Notes: generated from the letters alone by a model not told the origin. A DNA stretch of 64,000 bases from Buttiauxella sp. A111 (GCF_014189855.1 NZ_BJFN01000003.1:310001-374000); one strand, 5' to 3'. Counted from the stretch's first letter, positions 7,762 to 16,845 are shown. Program-made: numbers and translations.

Positions 7762-9261
7762 TTACTTTCCTATCATCGTCGACATAGTCTGAGCAATAAA
7801 CTGAGCGCGAGCACCGAATATCACCTGAATGCCTGAATCGCCGACAAACACCACGCCGCGTGCACCGAGGCTGTTAAGGCCATCTTTATCAACCTGATCG
7901 CTCTTCTCCACTTCCAGGCGCAAACGCGTAATACATGAACCGACAGAGTTGATGTTCTCAGCGCCGCCCAGCAAACCAATGATATCGCCAGCCAGTTCGG
8001 TGTCTGTTTTGTCATTCGCATTTGCGGAAACGTCTGCACGGCCCGGCGTTTTTACATCAAAACGGCGAATCACATAACGGAAGGTGAAGTAGTAAATCAG
8101 CGCCATCGGTATACCGACGATAACCGCCGACAGGAAGTTGGTCTGGTAACCGTTGAACGACGGCAAGATACCAAAGGAAATGTAGTCAATCATCCCCGCC
8201 GAGAACGATTTGGCGATATGTGCGTGCAGTAAATACATACACATATAAGACAGGCCAGCCATAATCGCGTTAAAGACATACAGGATTGGTGCGACGAAAA
8301 TAAAGGTAAATTCAACCGGTTCGGTAATGCCCGTCAGGAAGCAGGTCAGTGCCGCAGAGAACAAAATACCGGAGGCAATCTTCTTATTTTTGGTGTTGGC
8401 TTCGTGATACATCGCCAGACACGCCGCAGGCAGTGCAAACAGCATCAGCGGGAACTCGCCCTGCATGAATTTACCGGCGTTGTGGTAACTGTCACTGCTG
8501 AATGATTTCACGCCCTCTTCGAGCATTTTGAACCAGATAGTTTGGTCACCGTGAATCACCTGCCCGGCATTCGTGGTGTATTCACCAAATGAATACCAGA
8601 ACGAGGGATACCAGATATGGTGCAAGCCAAGCGGTATCAGCGCGCGTTCCACCAATCCGAAGATAAAGGTTGAAAGCGCCTGGTTATCACCGTTCACAAT
8701 CACCGACAGCGAATCAATACCGGACTGAATGTAAGACCAGATCCACGGCAACACCATGCCCAGCAGGAAGGATAAGAATGCCGTGGCGATAGCAACAAAA
8801 CGCTTGCCGGAGAAGAAACCGAGGAATTCAGGCAGCTGCATGGTATGGAATTTGTTATAGCACCAGGCCGCGAGAATACCGGAAATCAGGCCGCCAAATA
8901 CGCCCATCTGCAAGGTCGGAATGCCCACCACCATGGCAAACTTCCCGCCTGACGCCGCCATTTCTGGCGTGATATGCATCACCGTGCCAATCGTCATATT
9001 AATAATAAACACCGATACCGCCGCCGACAGCGCAGCAATACCCGATTCTGCCGCAAGCCCTACCGCCGAACCGATGGCAAACAGCATTGGCAGGTTGTCG
9101 AAAATCACCCCGCCCGCGTTCATCATCAGTGGTAAATGGAATTTATCGCCAAAGGCCAGTAACAGACCCGCAGCAGGAAGTAGCGAGATCGGCAGCATTA
9201 AAGCACGCCCTATCATCGACAACTTAGATAACGATTTCGTAACGCTCGAAAGCAAACTCAT
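7762..9261 (-). CDS. PTS sugar permease EIICB, glucose/maltose superfamily
   Basis: Phosphotransferase-system permease of 499 residues that imports and phosphorylates a sugar. The N-terminal about 400 residues form the membrane EIIC domain (RALMLPISLLPAAGLLLAFG; GITEPVEFTFIFVAP). A linker leads to a C-terminal EIIB domain with the phosphorylated cysteine in SCITRLRLEV. No EIIA is fused, so EIIA-Glc or another EIIA must serve it. The start is ATG 9261 with AGGGGA 7 bases upstream; a TTG two codons earlier is less likely. The gene stands behind two palindromic operators and ahead of a MalI-like repressor. Substrate unknown; a glucoside, maltose or related sugar is the best guess. Confidence 0.88.
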   Translation of the reverse strand: MSLLSSVTKSLSKLSMIGRALMLPISLLPAAGLLLAFGDKFHLPLMMNAGGVIFDNLPMLFAIGSAVGLAAESGIAALSAAVSVFIINMTIGTVMHITPEMAASGGKFAMVVGIPTLQMGVFGGLISGILAAWCYNKFHTMQLPEFLGFFSGKRFVAIATAFLSFLLGMVLPWIWSYIQSGIDSLSVIVNGDNQALSTFIFGLVERALIPLGLHHIWYPSFWYSFGEYTTNAGQVIHGDQTIWFKMLEEGVKSFSSDSYHNAGKFMQGEFPLMLFALPAACLAMYHEANTKNKKIASGILFSAALTCFLTGITEPVEFTFIFVAPILYVFNAIMAGLSYMCMYLLHAHIAKSFSAGMIDYISFGILPSFNGYQTNFLSAVIVGIPMALIYYFTFRYVIRRFDVKTPGRADVSANANDKTDTELAGDIIGLLGGAENINSVGSCITRLRLEVEKSDQVDKDGLNSLGARGVVFVGDSGIQVIFGARAQFIAQTMSTMIGK

Positions 9262-9324
9262 AGACAATCCCCTGGTGTTGACGCCGCCATCGCGTTTTAT
9301 TGATTTACGCGTTTTTATGCTAGG

Positions 9325-9349
9325 TAGAACGTTCTAGTAGAACGTTCTA
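9325..9349 (-). promoter_or_regulatory. Tandem palindromic operators for the MalI-like repressor
   Basis: The 12-bp palindrome TAGAACGTTCTA occurs twice, at 9325-9336 and 9338-9349, 13 bases apart centre to centre, within a larger symmetric block (9322-9352). It lies about 65-90 bases upstream of the EIICB start. LacI-family repressors, including MalI, bind palindromes with an AACGTT-type core. Confidence 0.75.
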
Positions 9350-9546
9350 CCTATACTGACGAAACGAATTTTGCCCGGCAACAAAAATCTGAGTTGTAGC
9401 CATACTGTTATCGAATATTTGAAGTCGCGCAGGTTTTAACCTGTTTTTTATAGGGGATTAAAAACCTAACCTGGAGGGATTCAGACGGTCACTTGCCGGG
9501 TAGACAAGCGTCAATCGGCATTCGATGAAAGCACCGTAAACAGGCG

Positions 9547-9583
9547 CACCATCCCCCTCCGCGTATCAGAGAGGGGGATGGTG
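9547..9583. terminator. Strong hairpin after the GH42 gene
   Basis: CACCATCCCCCTC (9547-9559) pairs with GAGGGGGATGGTG (9571-9583), a 13-bp perfect stem just beyond the GH42 stop codon (minus strand). No T run follows, so it may act as an mRNA-end stabiliser or a weak terminator. Confidence 0.6.
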
Positions 9584-9588
9584 TTCGC

Positions 9589-11646
9589 TTAGGATTGGGC
9601 TAAAAAGACTTCCACGCCGAAAGCTGAAAGGGAATATTGGTGCCCGTTAATCCCCTCGCTATTCAACAACGGTTCCAGCAAACGGTTTTCTTCTGCCAAC
9701 TCAAGAGTCAGCGCCTGGTCGCTAAAGTTTTGGACAAAAAGATAGTCGTGCCCGTCGCCCTGCCTTGCGGTCGCCACAGCGCCCACAGGGAGTGACATCG
9801 ACGTACAGGCATTCACCCCGTGTTGGCTTGCAATATGCTGGTAAAAATCATGCAGGAAATCCCCGTCGGTTCTTGCCGCGACATACCAGGCTTGCCCTTT
9901 TCCGTACTGGTTACGGGTGATTGCTGGCCTGCCCTGGTAGAAATCATGTTGATAAACCCCCAGCACTTCCGCCGTTTCTGCATGAATCAAATCGCACAGT
10001 TCTACACATTTGTATTCGCGAACCTGGCTATTCCACCCCGATGTGGTGATACCGATTTGATTCGTTTCACCGTCATACAGGCTGTCAATTTCTTCTGACC
10101 AGATGCCTAAAACTTCGCGCAACGGTCCAGGGAAACCATTGGTGTAGCAGAGATCGTCAGCATTAACGATCCCCGACCAGTAAGTCGCAATAAACACGCC
10201 GCCAGCCGCAACGAACGTATTCACTCGTTTTGCAAAGTCTTCATTGACCATGTAAAGCATCGGCGCAACCAGCACCCGGTAGCGGCTGATATCAGACTGC
10301 TGAGAAACAATATCGACCGGAATGTTTTGCCGCCACAACGCCTGATAGTGCTGTTGCACGGTTTCTTCAAACTTGATGCCACAGTTTCGCGGGCCTGCGG
10401 AATCGTTCACTGCCCAACGGTTATCCCAGTCGTAAACCATGGCCACATCAGCTTGATAGCCAGTTCCTGCCGCTCCCGCCAGTTTCTCCAGCGCAACGCC
10501 TACCTGCTTCACATCCCGCCCGACACGCGTATTAACATGCCCAACGTGATCGACCACCGCACCGTGGAATTTTTCAATAGAACCACGGCTCTTCCGCCAC
10601 TGGAAATATTGAACAGAATCAGAACCATGAGCCACAGCTTGTAGCGCCGAAAGCTGATGCATCCCTGGCTTTTTTAACTTACTGACGGCTTGCCAACTGG
10701 TTGTGCCAGGCGTGGACTCCATCAGTAAGAACGGCAGCCCAGGTTTAAGGCTTCTCATCAGGTCAAAAGTGAAAGCCGTGCTGGAGGCGAGATCCTGCTG
10801 ATCGCGCGTCTGATGCCATTCGGGATAGCTGTCCCAGGAGATAAAATCGACTTCCTCCGCCAGACGCCAATAATCATAATCGTAAAACACGCCGTGGAAA
10901 TTCGTGGTCGCGGGCAACGACGGATTAAAAGGCTTAACGGCCTGAATCTCATGACGACAGAACAGGGCAACCTGTTCGCTTACAAAGCGCCGCCAGTCAA
11001 TATTCAGCGCATGAACCGACTGCTCACCCAGCGGCCCTGGCGAATGAATCTGGTTCCAGTTTGAATATTCATGGCTCCAGAATGAACTCCACCAGCGCTG
11101 GTTTAAGTTATCCAGCGTCTGATACTTATTCTTCAACCAGTCACGGAAACTCTGCTGGCAAATCTCGCAATGGCAATCCCCGCCATATTCATTGGAGATA
11201 TGCCAGGCCAGCACGGCCGGATGGTGCGAATAACGTCTTGCGAGCTGTTCGTTAATATTCTTTGTCAAACGCAAATATGCAGGTGACGAATAACAATGGT
11301 TGTGCCGCTCGCCATGCAAGTTTTTAGTCAGATCTTTATTGGTCCGCAAAACTTCTGGATATTTTTCACTGACCCACGCGGGCCTGGCACCGCTCGGGGT
11401 TGCCAGAAAAACAGAGATCCCGTTGGCATACAGTTTATCCAATATATTATCCAGCCAGGTGAACTGGTAATTCCCTTCTTCGGGCTCAAGTTTTGACCAA
11501 CTAAATATCCCTACCGACATCACGTTGCATTTCGTTTCTTTCATCATCGCGATATCTTTTTCTAAAATATCAGGCTGATTCAGCCACTGGTCGGGATTGT
11601 AATCTGCACCGTGTAAAAAATTCAGTTTCGGAAATAACTTACTCAT
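9589..11646 (-). CDS. Beta-galactosidase, glycoside hydrolase family 42
   Basis: Cytoplasmic retaining beta-galactosidase of 685 residues with no signal peptide. The (beta/alpha)8 domain carries the acid/base Glu153 in HISNEYGG and the nucleophile Glu310 in LLMESTPG. The four zinc-site cysteines typical of GH42 are present at 118, 158, 160 and 163 (HNHC, CHCEIC). Trimerisation and C-terminal beta domains follow, so the full family length is there. GGAGG precedes the ATG by 5 bases. It is 11 bases downstream of a LacY-type permease gene, so uptake and hydrolysis of lactose or galacto-oligosaccharides is the likely role, under the divergent LacI-type regulator. Confidence 0.92.
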   Translation of the reverse strand: MSKLFPKLNFLHGADYNPDQWLNQPDILEKDIAMMKETKCNVMSVGIFSWSKLEPEEGNYQFTWLDNILDKLYANGISVFLATPSGARPAWVSEKYPEVLRTNKDLTKNLHGERHNHCYSSPAYLRLTKNINEQLARRYSHHPAVLAWHISNEYGGDCHCEICQQSFRDWLKNKYQTLDNLNQRWWSSFWSHEYSNWNQIHSPGPLGEQSVHALNIDWRRFVSEQVALFCRHEIQAVKPFNPSLPATTNFHGVFYDYDYWRLAEEVDFISWDSYPEWHQTRDQQDLASSTAFTFDLMRSLKPGLPFLLMESTPGTTSWQAVSKLKKPGMHQLSALQAVAHGSDSVQYFQWRKSRGSIEKFHGAVVDHVGHVNTRVGRDVKQVGVALEKLAGAAGTGYQADVAMVYDWDNRWAVNDSAGPRNCGIKFEETVQQHYQALWRQNIPVDIVSQQSDISRYRVLVAPMLYMVNEDFAKRVNTFVAAGGVFIATYWSGIVNADDLCYTNGFPGPLREVLGIWSEEIDSLYDGETNQIGITTSGWNSQVREYKCVELCDLIHAETAEVLGVYQHDFYQGRPAITRNQYGKGQAWYVAARTDGDFLHDFYQHIASQHGVNACTSMSLPVGAVATARQGDGHDYLFVQNFSDQALTLELAEENRLLEPLLNSEGINGHQYSLSAFGVEVFLAQS

Positions 11647-11657
11647 GACTGCCTCCG

Positions 11658-12890
11658 TTATGCTAACGACTCTCTCTCCTGAGAAAGGGTAATGACCGGG
11701 TCTTTTCTATTGCGTAGAGAGAACACTGAGAACAGCGTAAAGAGCCCTGAAATAATGCCAAGAATGATATATGCGTTAGCAAAACCAATGGTGTCGTACA
11801 AATAGCCGACAACAGGTGAATAAACCGTGGTTGCAATGGATGCAGCAAACAACACGAGCAAATAGATGGTGGATGATAATTTATGGTCGAAGTTCTGCGA
11901 GATAAATTTAAATACCGAAATTAAAATCAGTGGTTTTTCAATCGCGTGCATCATTTTAACAGCAGCAATCCACACCGGACCAAGCGGTACCGCAGAACCC
12001 AGAATGCGCACTGACATTATCGTCCCAGCAATCACTAGCGCCCATTTTGCCCCGACGCGATTGACGAACCATGGCATCAGACCGAGGAATAACGTTTCGA
12101 AACAGACCTGAACCGAGGCCAGCGTGCCATACCATTTATTCCCCTCATCAACACTTGAGAACTGTAAGGAGAAATACTGGGCAAATTGCTGATCATAGGT
12201 GTCATAAATTTGCGTAACGAACAGCGTAAATATGATAAGCATCCAGAACTGTTTGTTTTTTGCCAGTTCAAAAACGTGTACCGCTTTTAATGACGAAGTC
12301 ATTTTCTCTTCTTCAAGCGTGACTTCAATTTTGGTCATCATGAAACACACAGCAGCTAATACAATCGCAATACTCGCCAACCAGAATGAGAGATTTGGGT
12401 TATCATTAATATTGCGCCCCACAATATACGCTGCGGCAGCCCAACCTAAAGATCCCCACATTCTCACCCGTCCATATTCGAATGAATAACGACGGGAAAT
12501 TTTATCGATATAAGAGTCAATCACGCCGCAGCCAGAGTTAAAAATAATCCCCAGATAGATGCCACCTAATACAGCACCTAACCAGAAAGAACTCACCAGA
12601 AGCGGCGCATAAACATAAATAAAGAACGGCCCAATCGGCAGCAGCAACGCGATGATCAGGAAGATTAACGATTTTTTAGTACCGAACTTGTCTGAGATAA
12701 AGCCAAAAAACGGCTGCATCGTCAGTGCGATAAAGGCGTTAATCGCATACAACCAGCCCGTTTTGGTGGCACTGATCCCCAGGTGCTGTGTCGTCCAGAT
12801 AACAAAAAAGGCCATCGTCGACGACCAGGCAAACAAGTAAAGAAAATCGAAAATGCTTAAAAGAATGTAGTTCCTTTTGCCGGTAACCAT
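11658..12890 (-). CDS. Oligosaccharide:H+ symporter, LacY/RafB type (MFS)
   Basis: Inner-membrane major-facilitator permease with 12 hydrophobic segments, of the oligosaccharide:H+ symporter group (LacY, RafB, CscB). About 410 residues result from the start chosen at ATG 12890, which has AGGAAG six bases upstream. Two earlier in-frame ATGs (12938, 12905) lack a ribosome-binding site and would add a charged leader. Signatures are FGFISDKFGTKK after segment 2 and GRVRMWGSLGWA in segment 5, the latter close to LacY's RARMFGCVGWA. Paired with GH42 it probably imports lactose or short galactosides. Confidence 0.88.
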   Translation of the reverse strand: MVTGKRNYILLSIFDFLYLFAWSSTMAFFVIWTTQHLGISATKTGWLYAINAFIALTMQPFFGFISDKFGTKKSLIFLIIALLLPIGPFFIYVYAPLLVSSFWLGAVLGGIYLGIIFNSGCGVIDSYIDKISRRYSFEYGRVRMWGSLGWAAAAYIVGRNINDNPNLSFWLASIAIVLAAVCFMMTKIEVTLEEEKMTSSLKAVHVFELAKNKQFWMLIIFTLFVTQIYDTYDQQFAQYFSLQFSSVDEGNKWYGTLASVQVCFETLFLGLMPWFVNRVGAKWALVIAGTIMSVRILGSAVPLGPVWIAAVKMMHAIEKPLILISVFKFISQNFDHKLSSTIYLLVLFAASIATTVYSPVVGYLYDTIGFANAYIILGIISGLFTLFSVFSLRNRKDPVITLSQERESLA

Positions 12891-12981
12891 CTTTTTCTTC
12901 CTCATGAAGGAACAGAGTCGGTGCTTCACTGAATACACAGTGAATAGCGTTCTTTTTTAGGGTTTAGTTTACGCTGCTGTG

Positions 12982-13004
12982 TTGGGTTAATGTGGTTAAC
13001 CCAA
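12982..13004. promoter_or_regulatory. Palindromic operator between permease and LacI-type gene
   Basis: TTGGGTTAA (12982-12990) and TTAACCCAA (12996-13004) form a perfect 9-bp inverted repeat with a 5-base spacer in the 346-base divergent intergenic region. It is the obvious candidate operator for the adjacent LacI-type regulator. I could not fix promoter boxes with confidence. A half-CRP-like TGTGAACGTATGACA lies at about 13148. Confidence 0.6.
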
Positions 13005-13236
13005 AAATGTACGACGTTCACATCAGTGAGTTACATAAAATACCTGGCAAATCGTTCAAACAACCATCAGAGATGTAAACTGCAATCAACATCACATAAC
13101 AAAATTTTAAACATGGCAAAAGGTGAAGCAGATCTCAAAATTCGGCCATGTGAACGTATGACATTTTGATATAGTGGAGATTCCGGGCAGGAAGAAACGG
13201 ACCCGATTAGGCCGGATGATAACGTAAGGATTGAGG

Positions 13237-14241
13237 GTGAATAAAAATAGAAATGCAACGCTGGAAGATGTTGCCCGCCATGCCGGTGTCTCCTACCAGA
13301 CGGTTTCTCGGGTGCTCAACAAATCTGTGAATGTCGCCGAGAAAACGCGTATTCGCGTTGAGCAAGCCATCGAAGAATTGCGCTATGTGCCTAACCGTTT
13401 GGCGCAACAGTTAGTCGGTAAGCGCACGCTAACGTTAGGGCTTATCACCACGTCCCTGGCCCTGCACGCACCTTCACAAATCGCCGCCTCCGTTAAAATG
13501 CACGCCCGTGAAGCGGGTTATCAGGTGCTGATTTCGATGATTGATGAGAACGACGAGACGGCGATTCAGCAATCCATCAATGACTTCAAATCTCAATTTG
13601 TCGAAAAAATCGTTATCAACGTTCCACTTGAAACCCCACTCGCCAGAGCGATTGCCCGGCAGAATAAAGATGTCACCTGCCTGTTTCTCGACGTAGCTCC
13701 AGACAGCGGCGTGTTTCACGTTATCTTCGACCCGGCGAATGGCACTCAGGAAAGTGTTAAGCGCTTAAGCGAACTCGGCCACAAAAACATCGCGCTGCTG
13801 CCTGGCCCGCAATACTCGATTTCTGCACAGTTGCGTCTGGCGAGCTGGTTAAAAAGCCTCAAGGAATTCGGCTTAACGCCCTCGGCTGTCATTTTCGGCA
13901 CATGGGATGCACAAAGCGGGTATGCCGGCGCACAGCAACTGATCAACGATAAGGTTGAATTCAGTGCCCTGCTGGCAGGAAACGATCAGATGGCACTGGG
14001 CGTGCTGAGCGCGCTACATAAGGCTCAGATAGCGGTGCCGCAGAAGGTTTCTGTCATTGGTTACGATGATAGCTACGAAAGCGCATTCTTCACCCCTTCA
14101 CTCACCACGGTGCGGCTGGATTTAGATACTCAGGGAAAAGAAGCTGTTGCCAGAGTGTTGGCGGCCACGCAGGGAAAGACGCCTGGCAATTGCATTCTGC
14201 CAGCAGAATTTGTATTGCGTGATTCGATTACAGGACGATAA
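13237..14241 (+). CDS. LacI-family repressor of the beta-galactoside locus
   Basis: About 334-residue repressor. The helix-turn-helix (ATLEDVARHAGVSYQTVSRVLN) is close to LacI/RafR, whose YQTVSRV recognition helix it shares. Then follow the LAQQLVGKRTLTLGLI hinge region and a sugar-binding domain with the family GYDDSYESAFFTPSLTTVRLD stretch. The start is GTG 13237, with TAAGGA 6 bases upstream; a TTG at 13231 directly abuts that site and is unlikely. It is divergent from the LacY-type permease and GH42 genes and very probably controls them through the palindrome at 12982-13004. The inducer is probably a galactoside. Confidence 0.88.
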   Translation: MNKNRNATLEDVARHAGVSYQTVSRVLNKSVNVAEKTRIRVEQAIEELRYVPNRLAQQLVGKRTLTLGLITTSLALHAPSQIAASVKMHAREAGYQVLISMIDENDETAIQQSINDFKSQFVEKIVINVPLETPLARAIARQNKDVTCLFLDVAPDSGVFHVIFDPANGTQESVKRLSELGHKNIALLPGPQYSISAQLRLASWLKSLKEFGLTPSAVIFGTWDAQSGYAGAQQLINDKVEFSALLAGNDQMALGVLSALHKAQIAVPQKVSVIGYDDSYESAFFTPSLTTVRLDLDTQGKEAVARVLAATQGKTPGNCILPAEFVLRDSITGR

Positions 14242-14251
14242 CGCAGAAGGA

Positions 14252-14277
14252 AAACCCTCGCCCAAAAGCGAGGGTTT
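14252..14277. terminator. Bidirectional terminator
   Basis: AAACCCTCGC-CCAAAA-GCGAGGGTTT lies between two convergent genes (LacI-type regulator and ybcJ). Confidence 0.85.
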
Positions 14278-14288
14278 AGGTGGGAAGC

Positions 14289-14501
14289 TTACGCTTGAAC
14301 GGTAATGCTCAGGCTTTCGAAGCTCACCGTCTGACCTGCAACAATTTTGCAGCGTTTGCGAGTTTCGACTTCGCCATCTACCTTCACCAGCCCTTCGGCA
14401 ATCACCGCTTTCGCCTGTGCGCCGCTTTCACACCAGCCTTCCAGCTTCAGCAGATCGCATAATTCAACGTGTGGGTGTTTACCTAATGAGAAGGTCGCCA
14501 T
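14289..14501 (-). CDS. ybcJ: S4-like RNA-binding protein YbcJ
   Basis: A 70-residue protein nearly identical in layout to E. coli YbcJ, an S4-domain-like RNA-binding protein of unknown partner. It opens MATFSLGKHPHVELCDLLK and carries the S4 signature G-x-AKxxIAEGLVKVDGEVETRKRCK. The start is ATG 14501, with GGAGAG just upstream; an ORF extension to 14522 reaches into folD and is not supported. It lies immediately downstream of folD (one base between the folD stop and this start), so the two form an operon as in E. coli. Confidence 0.93.
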   Translation of the reverse strand: MATFSLGKHPHVELCDLLKLEGWCESGAQAKAVIAEGLVKVDGEVETRKRCKIVAGQTVSFESLSITVQA

Positions 14502-14502
14502 T

Positions 14503-15369
14503 TTACTCTCCATCGACATCATGATATTCCTCGCAAGCCTGCAAGGTATTCTGGATAAGAGTGGCGACGGTCATTGGGCCAACGCCACCCGGAACCGGCG
14601 TAATATACGAGGCTTTGGCTGCGGCTTCATCATAATTTACGTCGCCGACCACTTTGCCGCTCTCCAGACGGTTAATCCCCACGTCCACCACAATCGCCCC
14701 TTCCTTGATCCACTCGCCTGGAATAAAACCAGGTTTGCCGACTGCGACAATCACCAGATCGGCGTTCTCGACGTGTTGGCGCAAGTTTTTGGTGAAGCGA
14801 TGGGTCACGGTAGTGGTGCAGCCCGCCAGCAGTAATTCCATACTCATTGGGCGGCCAACAATGTTAGATGCGCCAATCACCACGGCGTTCAGGCCATAGG
14901 TATCAATGCCATAACGCTCAAGCAGCGTGACGATACCGCGCGGTGTGCAAGGACGCAGACGCGGCGCACGCTGGCACAGGCGGCCAACGTTGTAAGGATG
15001 GAAACCATCCACATCTTTATCCGGATCGATACGCTCCAGAACTTTTACGTTATCGATGCCCGCAGGCAGTGGCAACTGCACCAAAATACCGTCGATTTCG
15101 TTATCTGCGTTGAGCGTATCAATCAGCTCCAGCAGTTCTGCTTCAGAGGTGGTGTCAGGCAAATCGTAGGAGCGAGAAATAAAGCCGACTTCTTCACAGG
15201 CTTTACGTTTGCTACCGACATAAATCTGCGAAGCAGGGTTCTCTCCCACCAGCACAACTGCCAGTCCAGGAGCACGTTTTCCAGCGGCAATTCGGGCTTT
15301 CACTTTTTCAGCAACTTCAAGCCGTACCTGCTGCGCAATCGTTTTACCGTCAATAATCTTTGCTGCCAT
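14503..15369 (-). CDS. folD: Methylenetetrahydrofolate dehydrogenase/cyclohydrolase FolD
   Basis: Bifunctional cytoplasmic enzyme that oxidises 5,10-methylene-THF to 5,10-methenyl-THF with NADP+ and hydrolyses it to 10-formyl-THF, feeding purine and formyl-methionine synthesis. The 288-residue length is the E. coli length. Hallmarks are the catalytic Lys in [13 protein letters not shown] (about residue 54), [10 protein letters not shown], the nucleotide-binding [10 protein letters not shown], and the signature [14 protein letters not shown]. It is co-transcribed with ybcJ. It sits next to argU as in E. coli, where the sfm fimbrial genes lie between the two. Confidence 0.97.
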   Translation of the reverse strand: MAAKIIDGKTIAQQVRLEVAEKVKARIAAGKRAPGLAVVLVGENPASQIYVGSKRKACEEVGFISRSYDLPDTTSEAELLELIDTLNADNEIDGILVQLPLPAGIDNVKVLERIDPDKDVDGFHPYNVGRLCQRAPRLRPCTPRGIVTLLERYGIDTYGLNAVVIGASNIVGRPMSMELLLAGCTTTVTHRFTKNLRQHVENADLVIVAVGKPGFIPGEWIKEGAIVVDVGINRLESGKVVGDVNYDEAAAKASYITPVPGGVGPMTVATLIQNTLQACEEYHDVDGE

Positions 15370-15495
15370 CAGTCAGATGATTCCGTCTGTAATCAAAAAG
15401 GGAGGGGATTGTTTCTATTTTGTCAGAAGCGCGGCTCGCTGTCAGGCATTGTTAAGCGTTTATGCTCAATAGTCGCGCAGGCAGTTGAAAAGCCA

Positions 15496-15523
15496 TTGAC
15501 TAGAAAGGTACTGACCGTATAAT
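15496..15523 (+). promoter_or_regulatory. argU promoter
   Basis: TTGACT (15496-15501), a 16-base spacer and a perfect TATAAT (15518-15523) are followed by a GC-rich CCGAGCG discriminator, which is typical of stringently controlled stable-RNA promoters. Confidence 0.85.
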
Positions 15524-15567
15524 CCGAGCGTTCCAAACGTAGTACGATACAAAACTGCACTTTCAGT

Positions 15568-15644
15568 GCGCCCTTAGCTCAGTTGGATAGAGCAACGGCC
15601 TTCTAAGCCGTAGGTCACAGGTTCGAGCCCTGTAGGGCGTACCA
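15568..15644 (+). tRNA. argU: tRNA-Arg (anticodon TCT)
   Basis: A 77-base cloverleaf: acceptor GCGCCCT pairs with AGGGCGT, the D arm is AGCTCAGTTGGATAGAGC, the anticodon loop CTTCTAA holds TCT (reads AGA), the T arm is GGTTCGAGCC, and the 3' CCA is encoded. It is close to E. coli argU, the rare-arginine tRNA used by prophage DLP12 and other elements as an attachment site. No second copy of its 3' end was seen in the window. Confidence 0.97.
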
Positions 15645-15683
15645 TTTAAAACAATGCGTTACGACAAAACCCATCGCTACACA

Positions 15684-16028
15684 TTAATTTCCCGCTATCA
15701 TTTCCGCTGTCATTTGTGAATTTGCTATCTCTCCATGCTTCATCGGTTGACATTGACCTCCCAAAAACCCGCCATCTTTTGTTTTATGCGGTTTGGGAAA
15801 GGTGCCATCCTTCGCTCACATCTTCCATAACGTTTTATAGCTCTTGCCTGTCAGGCTTTCGACTTCCTTAAATTTCATGTAGCGCGTTGGCAGCTGCGAA
15901 CCATCCAGTTTGCTCAATGGTGTATGTTTTGGTTGCTCGCATATTGGTGAGCCGTCGTGGAAAATACCGAGAGTAATACGCGGTAATTCAAAATTGGAGC
16001 GCGGAATGCTAATCGTGTAATACCGCAT
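15684..16028 (-). pseudogene. AlpA-like regulator remnant with in-frame stop
   Basis: From ATG 16028 the minus-strand frame encodes MRYYTISIPRSNFELPRI... and later RYMKFKEVESLTGKSYKTLWKM, which resembles the helix-turn-helix of AlpA-type excisionase/activators of phages and integrative elements. A TGA at 15816-15818 interrupts it, but the same frame continues with AKDGTFPKPHKTKDGGFLG, the FPKP-type tail of that family, to TAA at 15684. One point mutation (for example TGG to TGA) would explain the break. It overlaps the AraC gene's 3' end by about 20 bases and lies 40 bases from argU, so it is probably a scar of a tRNA-targeting element. The family call is by eye. Confidence 0.5.
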
Positions 16029-16845
16029 CCGGCGGTGGTGGTGCGACTTCATAACGTGAAGGCGATACGCCAAATAATTGGCGGAATGCATAGGTGTAAG
16101 CAGACGTGCTGCCATAACCCAGCATCAATGCAATTTCAGTCACGCTTCGCGACTGGCGCAATAAAATAATCGAATGCAGCAAACGGTGCCTCTGTTTCCA
16201 GTTGCTGAATGTGATGCCCGTTTCTTTAATAAAATGCCGTGAAAAAGTCCGTGGTGACATACCCACACGCTCAGACCACTCTTCCATTAAATGAGGTAAA
16301 TCCGGTGATTCACTGATTTGCTGGCACATTTCCAGCAGCGCCGGAGCCGTTGGCCAGGTAATTGCAAAACCCGCAGCCGGAAGGTCATTGAGCACATCGA
16401 GCAAGGTTGAAACTAACCGCCCTTCTTTGCCATCGGCATCATAGTACTCAGGAATAGTTTGCGTGGCATGGTGGATAAAACTGCGCGCAAAGTCAGATAC
16501 CGTCACCAGCTTCAATTCAGATTTCCCGCATTTCGACTCATAATATTCTGGATCGATATCCAGGTTTTCCAGCATCACTTCACTGGCGGTGTGCACTAAA
16601 TGAGGGGTGAATGCTGGGATCCACAATCCATAGCAAGCGGGAATAATGTACGAATTATTCTCCACGGAAACGTATAAGGAGCCTTCACGAGCGTAGTGAA
16701 ACTGGACAAACGGATGAGAATGGAGTTCAGACTGCACATTTTCTGCCAGCGTGAACGATCTAAAAAAAACGGGGCGAGCAAGCCTGGCCCCTTCTGCATC
16801 CTTCTCTGAGCGGAACGAGTAGAGCATCTTTTTCGGTTTAGCCAT
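16009..16845 (-). CDS. AraC-family transcription regulator
   Basis: A 278-residue regulator with an N-terminal cupin-like effector domain (HSHPFVQFHYAREGSLYV, residues 42-59) and two C-terminal helix-turn-helix motifs (VGMSPRTFSRHFIKETG; SVTEIALMLGYGSTSAYTYAFRQLFGVSPSRYE). The layout matches the cupin-AraC group that senses small molecules. It is divergent from the cfa-metK pair across 421 AT-rich bases and is the natural candidate to control it. Its last codons overlap the AlpA-like pseudogene. Base composition looks more AT-rich than folD. The effector is unknown. Confidence 0.85.
   Translation of the reverse strand: MAKPKKMLYSFRSEKDAEGARLARPVFFRSFTLAENVQSELHSHPFVQFHYAREGSLYVSVENNSYIIPACYGLWIPAFTPHLVHTASEVMLENLDIDPEYYESKCGKSELKLVTVSDFARSFIHHATQTIPEYYDADGKEGRLVSTLLDVLNDLPAAGFAITWPTAPALLEMCQQISESPDLPHLMEEWSERVGMSPRTFSRHFIKETGITFSNWKQRHRLLHSIILLRQSRSVTEIALMLGYGSTSAYTYAFRQLFGVSPSRYEVAPPPPDAVLHD

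Noticed and set aside
13140-13175. CRP site TGTGAACGTATGACA upstream of the LacI-type gene.
   Set aside because: Only one half matches TGTGA-N6-TCACA well, so it is not listed as a feature.
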